Shown here in pieces: positions 48,186 to 60,500 of a stretch of DNA of 64,000 nucleotides. A program made the position numbers and the translations under genes. How positions within the stretch are numbered: position 1 is the first letter of the stretch; each line of letters begins with the position of its first letter. The stretch lies in NCBI RefSeq assembly GCF_037975245.1, contig NC_092574.1, positions 18,014,713 to 18,078,712 of the forward strand, read 5' to 3'. Source of the DNA: Apostichopus japonicus. Its lineage: Eukaryota; Echinodermata; Holothuroidea; Aspidochirotida; Stichopodidae. The notes below the pieces were generated by a model. It made no database searches, was not told the DNA's origin, and saw only the letters and a program-made list of their open reading frames with translations.

Positions 48186-48515
48186 AATCGTCATTAACCT
48201 AAATAGTACCGTTTTACACACTAAATTTGTCTCCTTAAAAATATTACAAAAAATTTGCGCAAATGCTACCACCTTTTGCAATGTGTACAAATTGACAATG
48301 TACATGTTCTTTCTACGCTTCCGTAATGTTGTGTTTTGTACTTTACAGCATTACAACTACACAAAACTTCCTCCACTGCACCGTGCATGTACCGTACCGT
48401 AAGTAATTAAACATCCGATAGCAATTAGCCAGTACTCCAGTCCTTAATTGCGAACAGACTGACTAAGCAGTATTATAACTTGAAATTATTTTCACATATT
48501 ATATTTTGATCAGCC
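48186..48515. promoter_or_regulatory. Upstream region of the acid ceramidase gene
   Basis: This is the sequence before the ceramidase ATG. TATTATAACTTG near 48,470 and TATATTTTG near 48,500 are AT-rich but not convincing core elements. CCGTACCGTAAG near 48,390 is the only GC-richer spot. No mobile element was recognised. Confidence 0.35.
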
Positions 48516-51500
48516 ATGAAGGCACTCGTGAAATATGTGGTATTACTCATCTTTGGGTTACCTCTTGCAACTTTCGGTCAAGATATTCCTCCGGTAAGTG
48601 ATACTGAAACTGAAAGGCCTAATGTTAGTGTTTGTAATTGTAATTGTACAGTTCGAAGAGAATTCCTAAGTCGGAAGTCCATAACCTTGCAATATGGTAG
48701 GCTTAACACTATTAATTGACCCCATTGACTTACACACTAAACTCGTCACTTTCCAAGGCTGCAAGAGCATAGATAGAATTTTTCAAGTAATATGTCCTAC
48801 CCACCATATGATAGCAGATGGCTTGAGCTATCACGGAACATTCAACTTTTGCCACCATGCTCCCCAACCCATCTTCCAGCTCTCGCTGCAGAAATCTTGT
48901 TTCACTCAAGACGTTCCAAAATGCCTCAAATCACCTTCAGTCCTCCCGATTTTTCGACCAGCATTAATTTATGTTGCCCTCTTCAACATCCAGCATCAAA
49001 CAAAGAAGATGACTCAGAAAATGCCAACAAGTCAATACATTATGTTACTTTGTCACGGTCTTTTGGGCTATTTTCGTGAATGTTTAACCTTGCAGGCGGA
49101 TGTTGCACCACTCTAATTGTGGTGTGACACCTTAACTGCAGATTCCCCAGCAATCACGTAGTTCCCACTTTGATGCCAGCTTCGCAGTCGCAAACACTAA
49201 AGGCACATTGATTTCACCTCAACTGCCAATCCAAGAAGCCACAATATTGGCAGTATACACTGACCACGATACCAGTAATTTTTGTAAAAGGTGTCTCCCA
49301 AGTTGTATGATTCTGCAATTAACCCATGCTAACCATGTTATAATGCTTAACTAGGCTTCAACCTCAGGATAGCTTCATGGTAAGTTTTACAGTAGGCTAG
49401 AATTGACCTCATCAGAGATAGTGCAAATGTGTCATGTTGTAACTGTATGGGTATTTTCTGAATAACTTAGCTCTCTGGTTTCACTATACCACATCATGGT
49501 CATACATATATGATATTCTGTGATTTTTGAGGTATTCTTAAACTTACACTGTAAGCTAAACGTTTGTTGCAATGTCAGCACAACTGACCATTTTATGACA
49601 TTCTAGTGCTCATCTGGCAAGTTGGGGATATATATTGTTGATGACCTTAGTAAAACTGATTTAATCTACCTTCTGTAGGAATATCTGTGTAAATTCCATT
49701 GATAATTAAGAGGAGTGATATGTATGCTCTGGGAGACTTTAATTATACGTGGCCTATCAGAAATTAGGCGTTAGAGTAATATCCTCCCAACCTAAGTGCT
49801 GTGATGAAGCTTTAAGAGCACTAAGATTTGTTACACCTTGTTTTGTTAACTAATAATCATAATAATAATAATATGCACAATTGTAATGTCCCAGTATCAT
49901 ATTTTTCCGCTTTTCTTCTGCTGTGTGAGGTATATAAAACCTTTGCAAGGAAAGAAAAACATATTTCATACCATGACACACATTTGTTTTACAGTATACA
50001 GAGGATTGCAGGAATGGAACTTATCCCCCACCATCGACAGAGCAACCTGCCGAAAGTTTCATCTTAAATCTGGATATTTCTCCTGGGGCAAGATGGTCAC
50101 CACTTATCAAGGAAAAAACTCCAGCGGTACGCAAACTTTATATGTTTGTTCATGTGCATATATATAGTAATACTTTAATTCAAGTGCGTAATAAAATGCT
50201 GTTACTCACTTGTTGATTACAGTAGGCACTTTCTCAACATTGCCTATATATAGATCTGTGTAAGGCAAAAAACCATGACTTTCTACCACAAATATATGCC
50301 CGCCCCTCCCTGGCCCCCTCCCCCACCACTATGGTCACAGTTTTGCTCTTCACTCTGTATTATTTGGACTCATTTCAATTGCAATTTGTTTCTCAGCAAT
50401 TGCATATTGCCAGTGGAGACCCTTCTTATTTAACAGAAAACCTAGTTTGAGAACTCATCCAAAATATTAATTTTTGTAACTTTCTTTCCCATCTACAGAT
50501 AAAAGCACTTATCGCAGACATCATCGACTTGATCAGCCCATTTCTGAAGAATGTAACGAAAGGAATCGATTTTGTTGATGAGTTGTTTGTAAGTTGCCAA
50601 CAGATCAATCCATGCTACTGTATGTTATAATCACCCATGGCACAGTATTGTACTCCTCATTGTACAGTATAATGTTGGAAGTTGATATTCACAAAACTAG
50701 CTTACCATCTCTTAATTTGATTTATCTTTTCTTCTGGATACCAAATTTAGTCTTAAGATTGTTCATTTCAAGAAGCAATGTTTCATGAAAGCTACATGAG
50801 TGATTATACTAATGCATCAAAAAATATATTGGTTTGTAATTTTTTTTCCTTTTCTTTTCTTGGGTTTTTAATCAGATTTGATATATATAGTTTTTCTCTG
50901 GTTGGAGATTGCCCTTAAAAAGTAGTATTTACTATTTAAAACATAATCCACATGAAAACAAGCTCAGCACTTAGAGAATTATTTCAGTGAATATGAAAGA
51001 AGGTAGGCTATGGTTATTAGACTTAATTGTAGTGAACCTATACTCTTACTCATACAAAAACATATATAGTAAGATGTAGTTTGCACTCACTGTGATGAAT
51101 TTGTACTCATAATCAGGGCAATATTTAGTACTTATTCTCATGCTTAGAGCCTGTAGTTATACTCATACTGAAGGCAATATTTAGTATTTATACTCATTCT
51201 TAGAGCCAGGTAGTTGTACTCATACTCAGGGCAATATTTAGTATTTATACTCATTCTTAGAGCCTGTAGTTGTACTCATACTTGGGGGAATATTTAGTTT
51301 TTATACTCATGCTTAGAGCCAGGTAGTTGTTCTCTTACTCGGGGCAATATGTAGTACTTATTCTCATGCTAAGAGCAATGTAGTTATACTCATAGGATTG
51401 AGGATTCTACTTGTACTATACCGAATGCTGTTGTACTCGTGCTGCAAGTCTGATGGTTAAAGACCTGCATTAAAAGTGCTGTCCAATGCCAATATCTCAT

Positions 51501-54500
51501 GCTCAGCTACTGTAATTGACATGTCAGCAGTACTTTTTTGTTTAAAAGTTGAATATATGTGTTGTGTGTATTATCTTGGAAAATGTATCTGATTGTGTGC
51601 TTTAAATTTTGTCAATAATTAATGCAACCTTTTGATCAACTTTCAGGCACCCCTGGCTGAAGACTTTCCAGAGCCTTACAAATCTGAAATACATGGCATA
51701 GCTGAAACCTCAGGGATACCATTAGGTAAGCCAAAGCTTAATGACATTATGTTAGAGGGAAACCGCTTGTTAATCTGAAGTACATGGTATAGCTGATACC
51801 TCAGGGATACTATTAGGCAAGCCAAAGACATTATGTCAACTGGAGGGAAACCGCTTCTAAATCTGAAGAACATGGCATAGCTGAAACCTGCAGGGATACT
51901 GTTAGGTAAGCCAAAGCCATATATGACATTATGTTAGAGAGAAAATGCTTTTCTAAACACAATTAGCAAAGTCCTATACATAATGACCAAATTGTTACAA
52001 AAGTGCAGATGTATCGTAGCTTGTGAAAGAATGAAATTTGAGATTTTTCAGGATAAAGTCTGATTTGTGTTAAAGTATGGATTCCATTCTTTGATAATAA
52101 TATATAGACCCATGTGCAGCTAATTGGGACGATCAAGAGCAGTTAAAGCGAATTAACCAATCTCAAGTCATTCTTAAATTGACCATTGGCTAGAAGCTTG
52201 TATTTTTTGTAGCTCTCCAACTGTTAAAGCAAAAGAACCAAATAGCCCCTCACCCCGTCCTCCTCTTGTGTACACCGGTGCGCAACTCATTTATGCTGTC
52301 CCAAACTGGGATTTGACAAAGGACAATGAATGTTGTTGCTTTTACATGAGCTTGTGGGCTCAAAGTTAGTGCCCAATTTAAATATTTATACTTTCAGCAA
52401 ACATTCTAAGAGGTGATGTACAGCTATTACATATTCAACATCGATAATCATTACAATCTGTCTCAAGTACATGAATAATTAGCTTTGTCTTTTAAGTAGT
52501 TAATAAAATATTTCTTTTCTGCCGGCCAGTAACATTTAGTTAAGGTTCTCTCTCCTTGTAACTTGTGCTCAACCAGTGTGCAGTAATTTCTCTCCCTTAG
52601 AATCTCGAGGAGTAGTTTTACACTTTTGCATTTAATAGACTCAAAAGACCAGCATCCTGCTGTTTATAATATTGCTATTTTGCTATTAGTCGATCGCTGT
52701 AATATTCTGGCGTGATTTATTCAACAGGGCAAGTGGTGCTTTACAATGTCTTTTATGAGGTGTTCACCTTTTGTACTTCCATCGTAGCTGAAGACGAAGC
52801 AGGTTTGTAGGTCTCTTATGTTTTGCGACACATGGATATGGTTCCCAAGGTTACAATGTTTTTCAGGCTTACAGACATTACTGTATCATTGATCCCAATG
52901 ATGTTAAGATACCAGATTTTAGTCATTTTTTATGTTGATAAAATGCAGCATTTCGTTAAAAATGGTGAGGGGGGCGGTAGGGGGAGGTAGGAAGAAATAA
53001 ACACTTGGGAATATTTCATAGATACTTTACAAAGTCATTGGTGAGCTAGAAACAAACATATTTAACCATAAAAAAAATTAGCAAATTTTTGTTTAATTCC
53101 AATATAGGTAGATGACCAGCTGTTCAATAAAGTTTACATAACTTACAACTATGCAGTGTCATTCTTTACTGAACAGACGCCATTACAATATCTACCATTT
53201 TTCAGCTTTGTCTAAAATGCATACTGTAACTGACTCCTCTTAAAACAATGCTTTTCCCCCCGACAGGAAGATTTATAGTAAACTTTATAACCATTGCTTA
53301 TTTCAAATCTGTGTGTGTTCGTTTTGTTTCAGGACAATTATATCATGCTAGAAATTTGGACTTTGGTCTGTTCCTTGGGTAAGTTAATTTTAAATTCTCG
53401 CTTATCTTTCAGTCATATGATGTGGTTAATTGTTTTTAACCAGTGCCTGGTTGTGTTTTGTTCATTGTCTGTTGTCAATGGATGGATGTCAGGTGAGATT
53501 TCTGTGATGATAACACTGGGATGCACCTAGGGTTACCAGTCTAATATCATATATGTTTGGTTGAAAAGTGGGACACCGAATCCCAAGTTTAGCCGTACGG
53601 TTTAAGCGTTGTTATACCCAAGGCTATCAAATTAATAAAAATAAGAATAAAACATTTATATTGCTCTTGAAGAGCAATGATCTTAAGCGCTTTACAAAAA
53701 CAGTTACAATTACACTGTTACATGTTGAGAAAAAACCTGATTAAAAAGAAACATTTTAATTTGGACTTAAAGTTTATGACAGAAGTTGACATTCTAATAG
53801 AAAGAGTGAGCAAGTTCCAATAAACAGGACTGAATTTGCAGAGCAAAGTACCAATATCACGAAATAGCTACGTTGAAGTCTGGTCATACCTGTTAGCACT
53901 TTAGCCTTTGTTACAAAGCTTTCCCTGTCAATCTTGTGGAGGCTAATATGTGACCATCAATCAAGTATAGGTATATGCTATCATGCTTCAGAAACAGTTA
54001 CATATAGTGATGCTTATTGCATGTGTATATTTTTATGTTGCTCATGGACTCTGAACTATCCCTTTAAATGAGGGTCAAGTATCCCAAAAAATGCAATTTT
54101 TGCTTTATTGGATTAGACTGGTACCAATTGAGTAAGACTGCTGAATGTATAAACTTTCTTTAAGAACAAAGAACTAAATAAATTTTCTACCATTTGAGTA
54201 ACGTATGTGACTCCTTCTGAGAATTGCATCCAACAGAACCATAGATCTGGGATGAAGCTTTAACAAAGTCATTCAATAATATAAATAATAATAATATGTG
54301 CTATTTATAAAGAGCTTTTCAATAAAATCTCAAAGCGCTGTACAGAAATAAATACCTAAAAGATATCAAACATCACAAAAAATTGCACCAGGTAACTAAA
54401 AATAGCAATACAAAGAATAAAAAGGAATAATTAAAACATAAGAGCAAATATTTACATTACAATACAAGTATAAAGTGTTCATATTAAACATTTAAAAATA

Positions 54501-57500
54501 TGTGTTTTCAAATCCATTCTAAAATGGTTAAGATTAGTTAAAGAACTATGATTGTGCTTTAGAAGACAGTTTACTCGATTCTTTCCATGATGTGTATTGT
54601 GAATCCCTGCTGTTGAACAGATGTCGTCTAACCTGTTAACGTTTGTGTTTTACCTCAGTTGGGACATCCAAAACAAGACGTGGGCTTTAACTGAAAGGCT
54701 AAGACCCCTAATTGTAAATGTAGAATACCAGGTCAGAGGTCAAACAGTTGCCAAGGCAGTGCATTTTGCTGGTTACCTTGGTGTCCTGACTGGAGTTAAA
54801 CCAGTAAGTTGTTAAGGCTTTTTTATATGCATTACATATTTCATTATGAAGGTGATGGAAACTGAAGGTCGTTCACTTTGTTCGTTGCCTTGGTAACCAA
54901 ATAAGAGTCAAACCATGCCATTAAACAGTTGCCAAGGCAGTGCATTTTGCTGGTTACCTTGGTGTCCTGACTGGAGTTAAACCAGTAAGTTGTTAAGGCT
55001 TATTATATGCATTACATATTTTATTATGAAGGTGATGGAAACTGAAGGTCGATCACTTTGTTCGTTGCCTTGGTAACCAAATAAGAGTCAAACCATGCCA
55101 TTAAACTTTATTTAAAGTTTAAGTGTGTTTTTGAAAAAACCTTTAAATATCATGTTGGCATTTTATTCCATCAAGAATGAAGAAGAAGCAGTTCATGGAT
55201 ACTTCAAGAAGCTAATGTATTCACTTGAGTTTTCACCTCAAAACGTATACTAAGTATTGATATGATGTCACGCTGCATTTGCATTGTTAATAATATCGCA
55301 AAAATGGTCATCGAGATATGAAATGCAAAATGACAATAAATAAAAGTCGTTTTACTTCTACAGCGGAATCAGACAGATTTCTCTTGGATACAGTTGTTAT
55401 AATTGATGATATATTGTTCGCTTTCTTCTTGTAGGACCTCTTCACACTGAGTATGAACGAACGTTTTAATTTGGACGGCGGCTACCTTGGCATCCTTGAA
55501 TGGGTGCTTGGTGATCATAACGGCAAGTGGATGGGATATGAACTCAGAGATACCCTTCTCAGTGCCAACAGGTAGGCATGATGAGAATAACAAGTATTGA
55601 ATAGAGCAAAACATATTTTTGGCTAAAAAGAGCTGAATTGAAAACCTCTGACCTGTGCTGTGCTCTACTCTGGGTTGTATGTGCCTTTAGTTGGTGACAA
55701 TCACTATTTAATCCTCTATTTGTTGAGTGGGGGGGGGGTTACCTGTGAGAATTAAGCCACGATACCTTGTAAACTGAGATCCCATCCAAGTTTCATCGGA
55801 TAAATTAAAGGTGCCGAAGAGATTCACTTCCAAAAGCTACCGAGTCGGCATGCCGAGACTTCTCGTTTTGAAATAGAACTAAACCAGAACCTTCAGATTT
55901 TTTGGTTTATTTGTTCGGAAGGATAAAACTCAGTAAATTGCCAGAGTTATTAGGGCATCCAGTTTGTTACAGCTTTGTTTGAAGCAGTAATATACTATGA
56001 ATGTATACTTATAAAACAGCTCTTTGATACCTGAACCATTGACAGGTAATACTGTGACATGGGTTACAGGTTATATAGCCAATCCTGTATAATATTATAC
56101 TGCACAGCAAACATTGCTTAACAGTAATTACTAAGATAGTGCTATTCAGTCTCATAATGTGTACACACAGATTGTACGTGCCAATGTTTGTAGTATTATG
56201 GTGGGTTGAATCGAGCCGTAATTAAGATTTTGTACAGGCACATTTTTGCTCATTGTCTCTTGTCAATAGGTCATTACTCGTAAAAATTCAAGCGGAGCTT
56301 TCTTTCCGTTGTTATGTGGACATGAAGAAATTTCCAACAGCTATTGCGTCATAATTGGTACCGCATGGTAACGGGTACCTCAGCTTTGCATTCTATTTCA
56401 AATAATAATGATTTTGGAAACCTAATAAAACTTAAGGCATGGAGTAGTCATATTTTTGGCCACTGACTTCTGATGTGGGTTCTGAAATTTATCCAAAAGG
56501 TTCCCCAAATTTGAGTTAATTTGTATAGTTTTGTGTGAATATTGGTGTGAACATTACTTTTCATTGTTTGAATTTGCTATCAGGCATTCAGTTTGACTTA
56601 AAAATTATTCTGAGCCTTTTAACAACTTTGAGAATTATTCCGGAGACACAGTTTGCAATGATCCATGGACAGTAACACATTAACTGGGGACAGTTCCGGG
56701 GAGAGGATTTAATCAGGGGATGGTACATGAAAATCTGTGACGTCTGATCACCTTAATATAAACATTTAAAATTTTCGAAATGAATAATGAAATCTTGGCA
56801 AAGAAAGCCAAGTGGTTTGAAATGGCTGTCTCAATCACTATTAATGGACAGGATAAATCGTTAAAAATTCTTCCATGTGGCAGAACGTGGTAATTTTGTC
56901 GTTTATAATACCCTACTTCCAAGACACATAATGAAGCGGCTCCATGAAAGATTTGCTAATTATCCATTGACAGGCTTTTAAATCATGATGGTGGCCTCAT
57001 TGGCTTGACACTCTGATAATTGTGATAGTGGCATTGAAACTGAGACCTCATTAAAATCATTTGATCATTTGTACTAGATCACATCGTAAAGTGAGGTAAG
57101 CCTCCAGATTTATGTGCCATTTATAATCATCCTGTGTGAAACTGAAAGTCAATGGATGACCGTTTTTGTACACAAATAATTGCCAAAAGAGGATGTCAAA
57201 AGAGGATGTCAAAAGAGGATGTCAAAAGAGGAATAAATTTGTAAAGTGGGACTTAGCAAGAAACTATCACTTATTAACTGCCGCATTGCATCATTTCAGC
57301 AAAGAGGTGCAATGCTTTAGTTCGGTTGGTTTCGCTTGGTAAAGCTTAGTTCTCTATTAAGTTTTAACCGACCCAAAGAAGGAAGCTAGTATTTTTACAT
57401 TCAGGAAATGTGCGTATGCTAGCTGTGCTTATTTGAAAGAGCATTGGTGAGGCTATTTTATGCAATTAGTCAGTGCATTGACAAAGTAAATATCAGTATC

Positions 57501-60500
57501 ATTGGTATAGGACACTTGTGAGTTAAGTGCAGTCTGTGGACAAATTTCTTGACGGCCTGCAAGGCAGGCCTTTGGAACAAAAATTGCAAGGAAGTATATG
57601 AGATAACTGTGTCAGTCAAAATTTGGACTTTGCAAAATGGGGCTTACTATAGGATATTTCAACATACCAAATGAGCAATGGACATCTTTTTACTTCCCAT
57701 AAAAAATTGTAATATTTCAAATCTTGGCATTGAGAGTAGTTACCTACTTATGTGATCACTGACTAGCTACGTTATGTGAATTGATTAACTGAATTAAGTG
57801 AACTGACAAAGTGTTCTGAATGTTTTCATAATTACACCAATGATATTGATACACTCGATGCAGTGACTTGAGGAACTAAACCAGTTTATTAGTGCCTCGA
57901 CAAACTTGCACAACAAGATCTATCAGTTAAGCTACACCAGAGTGTATTGATTAACTACACTATACCCTGAAATTTGTGAAAAAGTGTGCTGAATGTTTTC
58001 ATAAACTACACAAATGATATTGATACAGTACAATCAGTTTCTCGATAAATGAAAGCATTTAGTGCAAGAACAAACTAAACCTCATGCTACACCAAAGTCT
58101 ATTAATAAATATAAACATTTGTTCATGAAGTTTAATTGATAAAGTGTATCATTTGTTTTCACAATCTACAACCGGGTACATTGATACACTACACCAATTG
58201 TAATGATCGACCAGGTACATTGATACGCTACACTTATTTTATTGATCGACCAGATACATTGATACGCTACACCAATTGTATTGATTGACACCTAAGTGTA
58301 CTGAGAGAAAAATACCCAAATGCACCAGATTTTCAGGACTACACCAGTAACATTGATACACTAGACTATTGGTCTGCAGCAAGCTATGGGGATGTCCCAA
58401 AAGTGGGTTGCGACAAATTTTCCGGTGTATTGCAGGATTTTCCAAACTGTTTGAAAATGTATCTACAGTTTTTGGCGCTTCTGATGAAGAGCAATATTAA
58501 AGATGGTTTTCTTTTGTTTTAACATCAAGTTTAAAGTCCAAGCTAGTTTCCATGCATACTGAGCATCGTTTCCGAGTGCAGGAGTTCTAGTGTGTCGTGG
58601 CTCAGTCCCTCATTGAAGATTCTGTTTGGCTGGTCCAAAAGTTTGCAGCCCACTGCACAAGACAAAGTGTATTTATGTAGTCAATGAATGTTTGTAAACT
58701 GTAAAGATACGTGGTAAATAAAATACTTGGCAATCAACTTGTTTGTCAGCATGAAATGGTTAACTTGCAGATACTGGTTTAAGTGGAAAAAAATTGAGAT
58801 ATGTTCTTAAATTCTTATAAGTCGAAATTTTATTTTCATTCAGCTTCGATGATGCAATGAAGACACTGACCACTGTTGAGTTTCTGGCTCCAGCTTACAT
58901 CATCATCGGAGGCAACAAGACTGGACAGGGAGCAATCATTACTAGAGACAGAAAATCAACAGCAGATGTTAAAATGTAAGAAGATAATATTTGGCTCAAA
59001 TTTTTTTCCTGAACCCATCTAATCTAGTTCTTTGCTGCATTCTCCTAGCTGGTTAACATTTATATGAAGGTCTGTCAAGTGTGCTGGTTTTTTGAAGTAG
59101 TATGTTATAGGCGTTTGTAATTGAAGCAATTCGATGACTTTTAGGATGAGGTAACAGTGCTTGGGATTGTCGGAGAGAATTGGTATGGAGTATCCCAGCA
59201 GGTATCTGAGGCAACTGATAAACTTTGGAATTTCTTTTCAAACCTTTGGACAGTAATGACCCTGCCATAATTCAGACTTTCATTTCTAGTAGAGAAATCG
59301 TTTGGTGAAGATTGGTTAGTGATAGCATTTCCTTAAATGTTGAAAGTATTTCCCTTCTTTTTAACCTTTTTAAAATTAGGATGAAAGGCTCCGATTCCGA
59401 TTGGTTCCTTGTACAGACAAACTATGATAACTGGAAGGCGCCACCATTTTTCGATGACAGAAGGGCACCAGCTACGAAATGCATGAACAAGGTCTCCCGC
59501 AAGGTAAACGATACTACCGTCATGCGTTGAAAAGAATTCTTCAAAATATATAGTTTAGTCTTTGTTTATGGACGTTTGCAGTTAGAAAAATTATGTGAAT
59601 ATTTCTTACCTTTTTGGGGCTTTTTGCATTGATTTTAGTAAACATTTGATACTATTATTCCTTAAAAGGATAGTCCAGAGGAAGATTTGATTTTAACTAA
59701 ATGAAAAAAGGACATCTGCTAAGCATCCTGGCGGAACTTTGTATGCGAACCCAGTGGTTGATCGTTATGCCAAAATAGTAGATATACAGTATATATATAT
59801 GATGGACAAGTTTTAAAGTTTTTGGTTCCTTGCTTTAGCAAAAGGAACCTATGTAGTCAGGTTGGCGTGTGTGCGTGTGTGTGTCTGTGTGTGCATCTGT
59901 GACACTTGCTTGGGTACGCTCTATCTCAATAAGGGAAAGTTGGATTGAGGCCAAACTTGGACCATAGACCCGCCATATGGAGAAGGTGTGCCCTATTGTT
60001 TTTGGTGCCCACAAAGGTCACCGAAGGTCAGTTATGGTCCAAAAACCCAAAACATTAAAACTGCAATAACTCCCAGTGCCTATGTGCTACAAGGTTGATA
60101 TTTTGGGACAAGTTGTGAACTGGTTAGGGGAACATTTTGAAACTTAACGGTCATGTGATCTGAGGTCATCAAAGGTCAATTAATGTTAAAAAACTAGTAT
60201 TTTTGCGATAACTTGAGAACGAATTGTCAGTTAGGGTTGGGAGTTGCTTCAATGTAATCCAATTGTTGACCCGCATCTGGGTAACCCTTGACCTCAATTT
60301 GACCTGTGGTGACCTTTAAGTGTTTTGGGGATTTTTACAGTTTCGATGCTATTTTCAGATGTCAAAGGTACCTTCCGATCATAAATATCGATAGGTTGAC
60401 CCCCGTGTGACCTTTGTGTGCGAAGTTATATGGGGTCAAAGTTTTCAGTTGGAGTTAGGATGGCTGTACAGACTTGTCGTGTTGATTTTTGGAATCAGGA

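Noticed and set aside
48694-49116. 140-codon plus-strand frame after ceramidase exon 1
   Set aside because: It lies in intron 1, has no ceramidase similarity, and exon 1 joins exon 2 in phase without it.
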